A stretch of DNA of 8,462 nt from an uncultured Muribaculaceae bacterium (GTDB lineage Bacteria > Bacteroidota > Bacteroidia > Bacteroidales > Muribaculaceae), in assembly GCA_910587545.1 (NCBI GenBank), contig CAJUMI010000096.1, positions 1 to 8,462 of the forward strand, given 5' to 3'. The notes under the pieces are model-generated. The model was not told where the DNA came from, made no database searches, and worked only from the letters and a program-made list of their open reading frames with translations. The translations under genes and the position numbers were made by a program. This document shows positions 1-6,289 of this stretch, piece by piece; position 1 is the stretch's first letter; every line of letters begins with the position of its first letter.

Positions 1-21
1 TCTCTTGTTTTATTTGATACA

Positions 22-53
22 CAAAGATACTACGAATTTTCGTATTAAACAAA
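22..53 (-). promoter_or_regulatory. Leftward Bacteroidetes-type promoter
   Basis: On the minus strand, TTTG (50-53) is followed after exactly 20 bases by TATCTTTG (22-29), matching the Bacteroidetes consensus TTTG / 19-21 bp / TAnnTTTG. Transcription would start near position 15-18 and run left out of the window, so the controlled gene is not visible. It lies past the two terminators of the terminase operon, as expected for a fresh transcription unit. The box match and spacing are seen directly; activity is inferred. Confidence 0.7.
31..44. promoter_or_regulatory. Operator-like palindrome inside the leftward promoter
   Basis: TACGAA and TTCGTA form a perfect dyad with a 2-base centre. It lies wholly in the 20-bp spacer between the -33 and -7 boxes of the leftward promoter. 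A dimeric repressor bound there would block RNA polymerase, a common arrangement for phage or toxin-antitoxin control. The dyad is seen; the repressor is inferred and not identified. Confidence 0.5.
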
Positions 54-93
54 TTATTCAACGAAAAAGATTATAAAACTGTAAAAAAAAGAT

Positions 94-118
94 GGGGGGG
101 GGAGAAACAAGAGGGGGG
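94..118. repeat. Two G homopolymer tracts (G9 and G6)
   Basis: A run of nine G (94-102) and a run of six G (113-118) are separated by ten mostly purine bases in an otherwise AT-rich intergenic region. Such runs are prone to length change by slippage and to sequencing error, and could support a G-quadruplex on the plus strand. No function can be assigned. Confidence 0.6.
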
Positions 119-201
119 AAAGCGTTAAAGGCTCACGGACAGGAAGATCGCATGGACGGGATTAGCGTTTTTCGGTAAAAAATTGACGAAGTCACGGGAC
201 T

Positions 202-241
202 CAGGCCTTAAACTCCTTGGCAAATAAGGGTTTAAGGTCTG
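202..241. repeat. 12-bp inverted repeat (long hairpin)
   Basis: The arms 202-213 and 230-241 pair over 12 positions with one G-T wobble around a 16-base loop, which itself holds a short CCTT/AAGG pairing. There is no T tract after it on the minus strand, so it is not a typical intrinsic terminator in the direction of the operon. It may be a secondary mRNA structure or a protein-binding dyad. Confidence 0.45.
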
Positions 242-264
242 AAAAATCCGCTTTTGGAGCGGAT
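242..264 (-). terminator. Second intrinsic terminator after the terminase operon
   Basis: On the minus strand a perfect 7-bp stem (ATCCGCT, 258-264 with AGCGGAT, 246-252) encloses a 5-base loop and is followed by a short T tract (242-246). It lies about 140 bases after the large terminase stop, behind a stronger terminator, and would catch read-through before the leftward promoter. Confidence 0.6.
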
Positions 265-318
265 ATGACGAAGGGCACCCCAGCACTGCCCTACGCAAAA
301 GAACTCATTACCGCAAAC

Positions 319-351
319 AAAAAAAGCGGAATATGTAGGGGCATACTCCGC
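319..351 (-). terminator. Main intrinsic terminator of the late operon
   Basis: Read on the minus strand, arms 342-351 and 326-335 form a 10-bp stem with one G-U wobble and a 6-base loop, followed directly by seven T (319-325). It begins 55 bases after the large terminase stop, and no gene lies between. This is a textbook rho-independent terminator for the leftward packaging operon. The plus strand has no T tract after the stem, which fixes the direction. Confidence 0.85.
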
Positions 352-406
352 AAAAATGACAAAAAAAATCGGGAAAAATCGTTTGGTAATTACCGCTCCG
401 CGCGCG

Positions 407-2041
407 TCAGAATGACGAAGTGACAGACACCATTGAGGTTGATCGCGGATGGGTCTCGCAACCGATGCAGACGGTATCGAAAGCGTCAGAACCGTCGGTG
501 CGCGACTCGAGAGTGTTTTCCTCGCTCTCGGCATGTTTTTCGGCACGCTTGTCCTTATGCCCGTTATAGACTCCTGCGGTCTGGATGGAGATCAAAAGAT
601 CCTCGTTGTTCTCGCGGTTGATCATAGGCACGAGACGAGCGCGTCCGGCAAACATGCGATTGATCAGGAGATGCTTTTGGAAATGCTCCATAGGCCTGCC
701 CAGATCGATCTCGGTGACAGACCATCCTCGTGACCGGAAAGCCTTGACGATCACGCGCTGAAAGGTGTAGTCGGGACTGACAGCGTAAGCGCCCTGCTTG
801 GCAGTAGAGTCGAAATAAAAGATCACCCGACGATTGCGGTGATGCCGGTAGTACTTGCAGAAGTCATCGACAAGCTCATCGAGCTTACGTTCGAACTTCA
901 CAAAGAAAGATTTAAGGATCAGCAGTTTGCGATCCTGCGGCTGAGCGGCGACGAGCCAGTTGATATTGGCATTGTAGTCAAAGCCGATACAAATAGGCTG
1001 CATCGGATCGACATCGGCATCCATCAGCGAGGATTCCTCTTTAAGTTTATCGAAGTCATACTCTAGGTTATCGAGATGCGAAAAATTGGTCGCTGAATAC
1101 TTGTGGGCTTCGGTCATGGATGAATAGAAACCGTCGCGAGCGATACCTATACGCTTGCACAGTACGGAAGTCTGAAAGGTCAGAGGCGGCAGATCTCTCT
1201 TGAGCTGCTTAATGAATGCCTCGCCGAGAACAACAAGATTGTCGATTGTCGATACCTCGCGATAGTCGACAGCGATCGAGCGCAACCGGCAGAGCTGAGT
1301 GTGCAGTCGCCGGAGTTCTTTCTTGAGATATTCGGGCGGCATCACACCCCTGGAACGCATGTCGATGACACGGCGCTCGATATGATTGATCTCGGCCACA
1401 AGAGCGCGAATCAGGCCTATCACTTCAGGATCGCATTTTTTGTCGTAGTCCAGGAACCAAGAACCTTTTTTGGTCACCGGCATATCTGACGTGATCAATG
1501 TCGAGTGATGGAAAAAGTGCTTGCCAAAATACTGACGGTTACCGCGCAGCGCCGGCAATGTCTCATCTTTCAGCTGATCGTAATCGATGAATTTCGCTTC
1601 GTCGATATCAAGCGCGTCGAAAGAATGAGAATTCGAAGTGCCGGATCGATCCTGAGAGATAATAAATCCGATGGATCCGTTGCAGAACGACAAAACGTTC
1701 TCGTAATTTGAGACCGGGAAAATAGGATCTTTCCAACCCCAGGCTTTAGGGGGCTTGATACCTATCGCCCAATGATAGTTGCGACGTAGCCCCCAGCGCT
1801 CCCAATGGACGAGCATAGAGGGCAGAGTGTTGGTAAGTGCGCGTTTGATGTTGGCCGAAACAAAACCCGTGATCGATCCGGGCATGCGTTCAAAATTGCG
1901 TTTGTTAAAAAGGGCGTGAACCATGCCTTTGCCAAAAGCTCGGCCGGCACAAAGGACTGTAGTACGCGCCTGAACTATCTCGGCGATGTCGCGCTGGACA
2001 TCATTCAGATATACCGCCTGTGTCTGTAGCTGCCGTGACAT
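407..2041 (-). CDS. terL: Terminase large subunit (packaging ATPase/nuclease)
   Basis: This is the motor that pumps phage DNA into procapsids and cuts concatemers. Of 544 residues, the N-terminal half is the ATPase: Walker A-type GRAFGKG (33-39) and Walker B DALDIDEA (142-149). The C-terminal half is an RNase H-like nuclease: acidic residues in GFDYN (D355), YFD (D411) and DGSDAFD (D519, D522) fit the metal-binding set. A charged helical segment (about 205-260) lies between the domains. Start ATG 2041 is preferred over the ATG at 2101 because the terminase-like fold begins just after it; it overlaps the upstream HTH gene by 41 bp, suggesting coupling. The last codons contain one copy of an octamer repeated downstream, so the C terminus may vary between relatives. 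It is the last gene before the terminators. Confidence 0.95.
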   Translation of the reverse strand: MSRQLQTQAVYLNDVQRDIAEIVQARTTVLCAGRAFGKGMVHALFNKRNFERMPGSITGFVSANIKRALTNTLPSMLVHWERWGLRRNYHWAIGIKPPKAWGWKDPIFPVSNYENVLSFCNGSIGFIISQDRSGTSNSHSFDALDIDEAKFIDYDQLKDETLPALRGNRQYFGKHFFHHSTLITSDMPVTKKGSWFLDYDKKCDPEVIGLIRALVAEINHIERRVIDMRSRGVMPPEYLKKELRRLHTQLCRLRSIAVDYREVSTIDNLVVLGEAFIKQLKRDLPPLTFQTSVLCKRIGIARDGFYSSMTEAHKYSATNFSHLDNLEYDFDKLKEESSLMDADVDPMQPICIGFDYNANINWLVAAQPQDRKLLILKSFFVKFERKLDELVDDFCKYYRHHRNRRVIFYFDSTAKQGAYAVSPDYTFQRVIVKAFRSRGWSVTEIDLGRPMEHFQKHLLINRMFAGRARLVPMINRENNEDLLISIQTAGVYNGHKDKRAEKHAESEENTLESRTDGSDAFDTVCIGCETHPRSTSMVSVTSSF

Positions 2042-2645
2042 TGCCGGGAACAGGTTTAAACAAATCATCAAGCCGGGCATCGATTTCCTCGAAACTGACA
2101 TCTTCGGTATCGGCCACCCAATATATTTCTTTCATCTTGGCGATGTGTTTCCTGAAATCAGGCATACGCTCAAGACCGATAACCGCCGGATCGTCGGTAA
2201 ACTGAAGACGTGTCGGAACAAGCGTATCAAGAACATTCGCGCGCTCATCCTCTTCATGAAGACGATGTATCTTTGCAAGCTGAGCGGCGGCAGCCACCAT
2301 ATTGCGGGCATCATTTGCGTCATCAGCCTTTTTATAGGCGCGCTCGAGCATAACAGTGGTACGATACCGCATATAATCCTTTGTCGGCTTTTGAAGATCG
2401 CCCAGCAGAATCTTTATCAGCTTGAGATCGTCGCGGGCCGTAGTGTCGCCAATACCATACCGCGCACGCAACTCCGCGACTATATCACGATCGCGCTTGG
2501 CCGGAAAGTTGAGCCAATAATTATAGATATCGCGGAGCCGTAGCAGATGATTAATTGTTGTCGCAGGAACTCCAGCTGCTGCCATCCGGTCGACATCAGC
2601 AAAAAGATATTGCCTGGCACTGTCAAGAATAGAAGGTAACGCCAT
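2001..2645 (-). CDS. HTH protein, probable terminase small subunit
   Basis: This 214-aa protein sits directly before the large terminase, the usual place of the small subunit that recognises phage DNA and recruits the motor. Residues about 53-82 (IVAELRARYGIG then TARDDLKLIK) look like a helix-turn-helix. They are followed by a long helical, charged segment (about 90-135) suited to oligomerisation, and an acidic tail. ATG 2645 is chosen over an in-frame TTG at 2651; it lies 3 bases past the stop of the preceding gene. It overlaps the large terminase by 41 bp. The HTH and position are seen; the small-terminase role is inferred. A second small HTH-like protein next to it is a rival for the same role. 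Confidence 0.6.
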   Translation of the reverse strand: MALPSILDSARQYLFADVDRMAAAGVPATTINHLLRLRDIYNYWLNFPAKRDRDIVAELRARYGIGDTTARDDLKLIKILLGDLQKPTKDYMRYRTTVMLERAYKKADDANDARNMVAAAAQLAKIHRLHEEDERANVLDTLVPTRLQFTDDPAVIGLERMPDFRKHIAKMKEIYWVADTEDVSFEEIDARLDDLFKPVPGNVTAATDTGGISE

Positions 2646-2647
2646 AA

Positions 2648-2935
2648 TCAAAAATCCTCATCGATAGTCATGTCGCGGATGTAACTGCCGGTGAGCTGCA
2701 CGGCGAGCGGAGATCCCACGCGGGCGAACTCGAGCTCTTGTCGGCGAAGCATAAGCGCGGTCCCTGCTTTCGCCTTTAAATAAGCTTTTCTCAAAGGCGA
2801 GGATTTGACGGAGAGTTCGGTGCGCAACAAATCGGGATCAATATCGAGCAACGCCGCAATCTCAGATGGCGGCGTAAGATCTGCAGCATACTCGGCGACA
2901 CGATCAATTATTTCTTGAGTAAACAATAAGCTCAT
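2648..2935 (-). CDS. Small HTH-like protein of the packaging module
   Basis: This 95-aa, mostly helical protein has a likely helix-turn-helix at residues 22-40 (PPSEIAALLDIDPDLLRTEL), followed by a basic helix and a segment ending RVGSPLAVQLTGSYI (72-86), which resembles the oligomerising part of small terminase-type proteins. ATG 2935 is preferred to the upstream in-frame start at 2968 because the extra residues are an artefact of overlap with the previous gene. It overlaps that gene by 32 bp and ends 3 bases before the next ATG. It may be the true DNA-recognition subunit, or a partner of the 214-aa HTH protein. No exact family is recognised. Confidence 0.7.
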   Translation of the reverse strand: MSLLFTQEIIDRVAEYAADLTPPSEIAALLDIDPDLLRTELSVKSSPLRKAYLKAKAGTALMLRRQELEFARVGSPLAVQLTGSYIRDMTIDEDF

Positions 2936-3410
2936 CGATAGATATAGAATTGGCGGCCAAAGCATCAAAGCCGAGGCGCAGTTTAGAGACAGTGAGAGGG
3001 TCGGATGTTATGATTCCGGCCTCGAAACGGTTGCCACGTGTCTGTTTCTGTGAAGTAACGACTGCCACAGTGTGGTTGTCGTTAAACAGGATCAGAACCT
3101 TGGAGTGGTTTTCGCAAAGGCAAACATGATCAAAAACCGACTTGTTGAAATGATAGAGGCTGACGGTCTTACGAGCGGCACGGAGATCGCAAAACATACG
3201 GCAGGTCAATATGCGGCCGGAACGCTTGAGCCTGAACAGTCGGCGAAGGAATTCCTCGCCGGTTGAGAAGGTCGAGATTTGCAAGTGTGCCGGACCTGTC
3301 TGTTCCAAGACCCATTCGATAACGTCAGCGAGCTGCATGCTGTTGGAGAAGTAAGGTTGAATACCGTACTTCTCCAAGGGCATAAGGTTATCGAATTCAG
3401 CTGAAGGCAT
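2904..3410 (-). CDS. Phospholipase-D-like (PLD superfamily) protein
   Basis: This 168-aa protein shows a single degenerate HKD-type motif: H102-S-K104, then VLILFND, then VVTS (117-120) and TRGNRFEAGI (124-133), closely following the order in PLD-like nucleases (HxK, acidic residue, GS, arm ending in R-x-E). The upstream part (residues 42-75: ISTFSTGEEFLRRL and a basic RLKRSGR) fits the first strand and helix of that fold. The strict D is displaced (D111, not 109) and the N after GS appears as Q, so activity is uncertain. PLD nucleases usually work as dimers with one motif each. The start codon directly follows the TAA of the previous gene. The role in the packaging block is unknown: nuclease, DNA-end processing, or a non-catalytic binder. 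Confidence 0.6.
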   Translation of the reverse strand: MPSAEFDNLMPLEKYGIQPYFSNSMQLADVIEWVLEQTGPAHLQISTFSTGEEFLRRLFRLKRSGRILTCRMFCDLRAARKTVSLYHFNKSVFDHVCLCENHSKVLILFNDNHTVAVVTSQKQTRGNRFEAGIITSDPLTVSKLRLGFDALAANSISIDELIVYSRNN

Positions 3411-4223
3411 TTATTGGAAAGATATGCCTAACGCCTGTAATTTTTGCTTCGTGGACTCGGACACGTCTGATCCCGAAGATAAAATCACATCAACGGCCGA
3501 TTGAATTTTAGAAATGAGATCAAGACGTTTGGGGTCGTCCGGATCAAGGTCTGACACACGCTTGACATATGTCGAAATGCGTTTACGAGCCGCGCCGACT
3601 GCCTTGACGACATTGTCGGTTGAGTCTGTCAGCTCGGCAGGTGCAACAGGGTCACCGGCTTCGGGGCTGTCTGCGTCGGCAGGTGCCACGAATGAGTCGT
3701 AGCGTTCGAAATTGGCGCGGTAAGACTTGTCAGCCTCGTCAAGAATACAAAGTTTTTCATAGCGGTCACACGGCTTTTCATCGGCCATTGCCTTGAGTTC
3801 GTTGAACAGGAGTACAATGCGCCGATAAAGTTGACCATTAGTGTCCCAAAGAGCACGAATGTCTGCCGGAAGGCTGTCATGATCCGGGCGCTTGCCCTTT
3901 GCGACCTGCGCATCGGGCAATTCATCATCCGATGAGATTGTCGGGTGCGCCAAACTTTTTTCGACTCGGGGCATAACTTCGCGCTCGAGCTTTGCCGCAT
4001 CGGCCGCCGTAGCCGCATCAAGTCGCATACGAAGAAACTTACGAAGTTCATAGACCAGTTTAGCCATGAATTTATCAGGGCGACGCAAGATTGAATTGTA
4101 GAGCGCTCGATTTCGATTGAGCGAAAGCATCAGATCTGCGCCGGCTCTGACGTCACGATCGGCCTCGGGTGTGTTGAGCCAGTCTGCGATTTGTTGAGTG
4201 AGTTTATTGTCTAATTTATGCAT
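3411..4223 (-). CDS. Unknown helical phage protein (270 aa)
   Basis: I do not recognise the family. Residues 1-70 are helical and basic (QIADWLNTPEADRD, then LNRNRALYNSILRRPDKFMAKL), suggesting DNA or protein binding. A second helical block covers about 118-178. An acidic, Pro/Ala-rich linker (180-202) separates these from a C-terminal helical domain (203-270). No signal peptide or membrane segment is seen. ATG 4223 is chosen because the longer frame needs a TTG at 4253 that falls inside the upstream hairpin. Its stop (TAA) abuts the ATG of the PLD-like gene, so it belongs with the packaging module. Possible jobs: connector, packaging accessory factor or tail assembly factor. None can be proved here. 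Confidence 0.75.
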   Translation of the reverse strand: MHKLDNKLTQQIADWLNTPEADRDVRAGADLMLSLNRNRALYNSILRRPDKFMAKLVYELRKFLRMRLDAATAADAAKLEREVMPRVEKSLAHPTISSDDELPDAQVAKGKRPDHDSLPADIRALWDTNGQLYRRIVLLFNELKAMADEKPCDRYEKLCILDEADKSYRANFERYDSFVAPADADSPEAGDPVAPAELTDSTDNVVKAVGAARKRISTYVKRVSDLDPDDPKRLDLISKIQSAVDVILSSGSDVSESTKQKLQALGISFQ

Positions 4224-4238
4224 CGATATAAGAATTAA

Positions 4239-4274
4239 GGCGCAACCGCGCAAACTTCATGCGACGGTTGCGCC
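4239..4274 (-). terminator. Strong hairpin between structural and packaging genes
   Basis: On the minus strand, GGCGCAACCG (4265-4274) and its complement (4239-4248) form a perfect 10-bp GC-rich stem, extended inside by a 4-bp CGCA/TGCG stem after a 1-base bulge, with a 7-base loop. It is followed by the T-rich but broken stretch TTAATTCTTAT. It starts 26 bases after the 202-aa gene stop and ends 16 bases before the next ATG. It is likely a leaky terminator or mRNA-stabilising stem that lowers packaging-gene expression relative to capsid genes. Confidence 0.6.
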
Positions 4275-4299
4275 CGGGTTAAACAAGAGCCATGACGGA

Positions 4300-4908
4300 T
4301 CAGGCGCCCGTCACCTCAATGGTGCCGGTAGCGCAATCGACAGTTCCGTCTTCGGTTTTAAGTTTGCCTGTATAAAAAGGCGCCGGACAGATATCGGTAG
4401 TCGATATCTCGATAGTCGTACCGGACTCGTCTGTGACTGCCATGCCCGAATCCTGAGAAGGATTGACATTGGTATCAAACATCTCGTTACCGATCACACG
4501 AAACTTTCCGTCTCGCTGGCGCACAATGAAGATCATATCATCGGCATTGGCGACACGACAGAAACCGGCAGCAGCCTCATTGTTTCCGGCATACTTGAGA
4601 GTTGCAGAAACGACGAATGACTTTGACGGTTTTTCGCCTTGAGACGTAGATGTCTGGTTTGATTTGGAATCGAGGATGTCGATCTTGTGAAAGACGGCAT
4701 CAGCGGCGAGGCCGAAATCTCCTTTATAAACCGCCATGGTCGACATGGTCGCTCCCTCATCTCCGAAAGCCGGAAGTTTCGGATATGAGACGATCTGAGA
4801 CTTCGATATACAGTATGCCTCGGGGCGAAGTCCCGGCAGAACTGTCTCACCTTTGCAATGCTCGAGAGATTCATATATCGAGACAGCAGCGCATTGTTTT
4901 TTGCTCAT
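4300..4908 (-). CDS. Probable virion structural protein, tail-tube-like
   Basis: This 202-aa, beta-rich protein lies directly after the major capsid gene (26 bp gap). The C-terminal half has the look of a tail tube or related beta-barrel structural protein: SFVVSATLKY (97-106), ADDMIFIVRQRDGKFRVIGN (122-141), then SGMAVTDESGTTIEIS (154-169) and PAPFYTG (175-181). The N-terminal third (1-60) has several Cys residues and few helices. There is no signal peptide. ATG 4908 follows an AT-rich leader. A head decoration protein is the main alternative, given its place right behind the capsid gene. Structural role is inferred from position and composition; the tail-tube likeness is from memory of related phage proteins and is moderate only. 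Confidence 0.6.
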   Translation of the reverse strand: MSKKQCAAVSIYESLEHCKGETVLPGLRPEAYCISKSQIVSYPKLPAFGDEGATMSTMAVYKGDFGLAADAVFHKIDILDSKSNQTSTSQGEKPSKSFVVSATLKYAGNNEAAAGFCRVANADDMIFIVRQRDGKFRVIGNEMFDTNVNPSQDSGMAVTDESGTTIEISTTDICPAPFYTGKLKTEDGTVDCATGTIEVTGA

Positions 4909-4934
4909 AAGAATAGTATTTGACCGGTTAATAA

Positions 4935-5972
4935 TTATTCACCACCTTGGTCACCCTGTTCGGGAGCCTTCTCTGACGCAAGTTTTCCGACAAGCAGACG
5001 GGAAGGATCCACAGACTCGAAGTCGAAACCGAAGAAAAGCGTAGCAATGAATGAGAGAACAAAAGGATGATGTTTTTCGACGAGTATCGTCTCGACGTCG
5101 CCCATCTGATCTGTTCCGATCAGCATATTGTTGCGATGGGCGAGATGGATGTAAGGCGAAGCGGCTTTTCCGACAAAAGGAACGAAGCGGATATTCGGGA
5201 AGCCTTCGACAACCATTTGATTGAACTTGTCATAAATAGGTGTATGGCCGGTTGTCGCCTTGTAGTCATCACGATAAGCGTACAGGATCGAACGCGGGAT
5301 ATAGAGGTTCAGACCGTCGGCCCGGGAATCTGTGCCGTCTTCACATTCGAGCAGTTCGTCGCTTGCCGCGCGGCAGAAAGCCACGATAAGATCAACGGCG
5401 TTGGTAGAATCTATCTCGTCAGAGAACTCAAACAGGTTGCCGAGCGAAGCAGCGATATTTCCGGATGTGATCTCGGTAGATGTCACTGTATCAACGCCGT
5501 TAAAAAGATTTTTGGTTTTGGTGCCCTTGGCATTGCGGACTGCATCAAAAAGATGCAACAGAAGCCCTCGGCCGATCTTAGAGGCCATAAGAGACAAGAC
5601 CTGCAGGGTAATGGGGACGGTCTGGAGCCCCTCGCCTTTGACGATCGATGAGCCGTAGATCGACTGGTAGACCGAATTGGGATCGAACTCCTTGACGACA
5701 CTGCCGAAGTAAGTGTACAGAGTGCGGCCTGAGACATTCACATCATCACGTTCGACGCGATAAGGATCATACGGGCCGAGCTCGATCTCGCCGTTAAGCT
5801 TGCCGACTGTTTCTCCGTAACGGATGCCTGTGCGGATTGAAAAATAGTTGAGAGCCGGACCTAAAGCCAGAATAGGCAGTTTCAGGAGCTCCTTGCGGTT
5901 TCGGTGAGCTGACTTGGCAAGATCTTCAGGAGTGATGACCACCTTGCCGGCCGGATTTGTAGCATCTGCCAT
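4935..5972 (-). CDS. Major capsid protein (HK97-like fold expected)
   Basis: This 345-aa protein forms the shell of the head. It follows the protease/scaffold gene with a TAATG overlap (its ATG shares bases with the protease stop), the classic order protease-scaffold-capsid. Features include an N-terminal helical region (13-45), a central helical spine-like part (about 120-220) and a C-terminal beta-rich segment (FPNIRFVPFVGKAASPYIHLA, about 258-278; NNMLIGTDQMGD, about 282-293) typical of the axial domain of capsid proteins. The last 15 residues are E/Q/G-rich and disordered. No N-terminal delta domain is obvious, in keeping with a scaffold supplied by the upstream gene. Translation coupling would give high, balanced expression. 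Confidence 0.85.
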   Translation of the reverse strand: MADATNPAGKVVITPEDLAKSAHRNRKELLKLPILALGPALNYFSIRTGIRYGETVGKLNGEIELGPYDPYRVERDDVNVSGRTLYTYFGSVVKEFDPNSVYQSIYGSSIVKGEGLQTVPITLQVLSLMASKIGRGLLLHLFDAVRNAKGTKTKNLFNGVDTVTSTEITSGNIAASLGNLFEFSDEIDSTNAVDLIVAFCRAASDELLECEDGTDSRADGLNLYIPRSILYAYRDDYKATTGHTPIYDKFNQMVVEGFPNIRFVPFVGKAASPYIHLAHRNNMLIGTDQMGDVETILVEKHHPFVLSFIATLFFGFDFESVDPSRLLVGKLASEKAPEQGDQGGE

Positions 5973-6289
5973 TAGAGTGAATGTTTTATAGTGTTAAACA
6001 AATTGTGAGCTGAGAGATCTGACTGTTCTCCGGTCGAGTCCTCGATCTCGGAAGTCTCGTCGCCCGGGGCATCGGCCAGGTTTTTCACCTGATCTTTAAG
6101 TTTGGTGATTTCATCGGCCTTCAAGGCGACGGCATCGGTTTTTTCCTTGAGAGACTGCTCAAGTTCGGCGATGCGATTGTTGATTTTCTCGAAATTCTCG
6201 GCCGTGACAGCAACATAACCGTCCTTGTCGACCTGAATGGCGTCGAGCTTCAGCAGAGCCTCGACTGTTGTAAACTTATATTCTTTCAT
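5972..6289 (-). CDS. Candidate internal scaffold protein (in-frame nested start)
   Basis: An in-frame ATG at 6289 would give a 105-aa protein: a short N-terminal segment (MKEYKFTTVEALLKLD), a coiled coil and an acidic tail, equal to the C-terminal part of the protease gene. The 30 or so bases before this ATG are markedly AT-rich compared with the surrounding coding sequence, as seen at Bacteroidetes translation starts. Nested scaffolds made this way are known from lambda C/Nu3. That this start is used here is inference. Confidence 0.5.
   Translation of the reverse strand: MKEYKFTTVEALLKLDAIQVDKDGYVAVTAENFEKINNRIAELEQSLKEKTDAVALKADEITKLKDQVKNLADAPGDETSEIEDSTGEQSDLSAHNLFNTIKHSL

Larger units (their letters stand above)
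1..406. other. Gene-free region downstream of the terminase operon
   Basis: No convincing gene lies in these 406 bases on either strand. The short open frame on the plus strand at 217-423 runs through two hairpins and has no family likeness. The stretch holds two minus-strand intrinsic terminators next to the large terminase stop, a long inverted repeat, two G homopolymer tracts and, at the left end, a leftward promoter with an internal palindrome. It therefore reads as the boundary between the packaging operon and a separately controlled transcription unit lying left of the window. Confidence 0.7.
184..420. repeat. Three direct copies of TGACGAAG
   Basis: The octamer TGACGAAG occurs at 184-191, 266-273 and 413-420, each with similar flanks (A/T before it, a CAC- or ACA-like stretch shortly after). 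The last copy lies inside the final codons of the large terminase. The repeats may belong to a dispersed intergenic repeat or to short regulatory sites. Their meaning is unknown. Confidence 0.4.

Noticed and set aside
217..423. 68-codon open frame on the plus strand after the terminase
   Set aside because: It starts inside a hairpin, crosses two terminator stems and ends in the terminase gene; composition is low-complexity Lys-rich.
2042..2101. Longer large terminase starting at 2101
   Set aside because: The extra 20 residues lie wholly in the upstream HTH gene and look unlike a terminase N terminus; ATG 2041 fits better.
1986..2543. 185-codon open frame on the plus strand
   Set aside because: It lies opposite the 214-aa HTH gene, which has a clear start, overlap and operon context; the plus frame has none.
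4224..4253. Extended start of the 270-aa protein at 4253
   Set aside because: It needs a TTG codon inside the hairpin stem; ATG 4223 follows the hairpin and an AT-rich leader.
5067..5651. 194-codon open frame on the plus strand
   Set aside because: It is antisense to the major capsid gene, has no family likeness, and no promoter or leader; it is a shadow frame of a GC-moderate gene.
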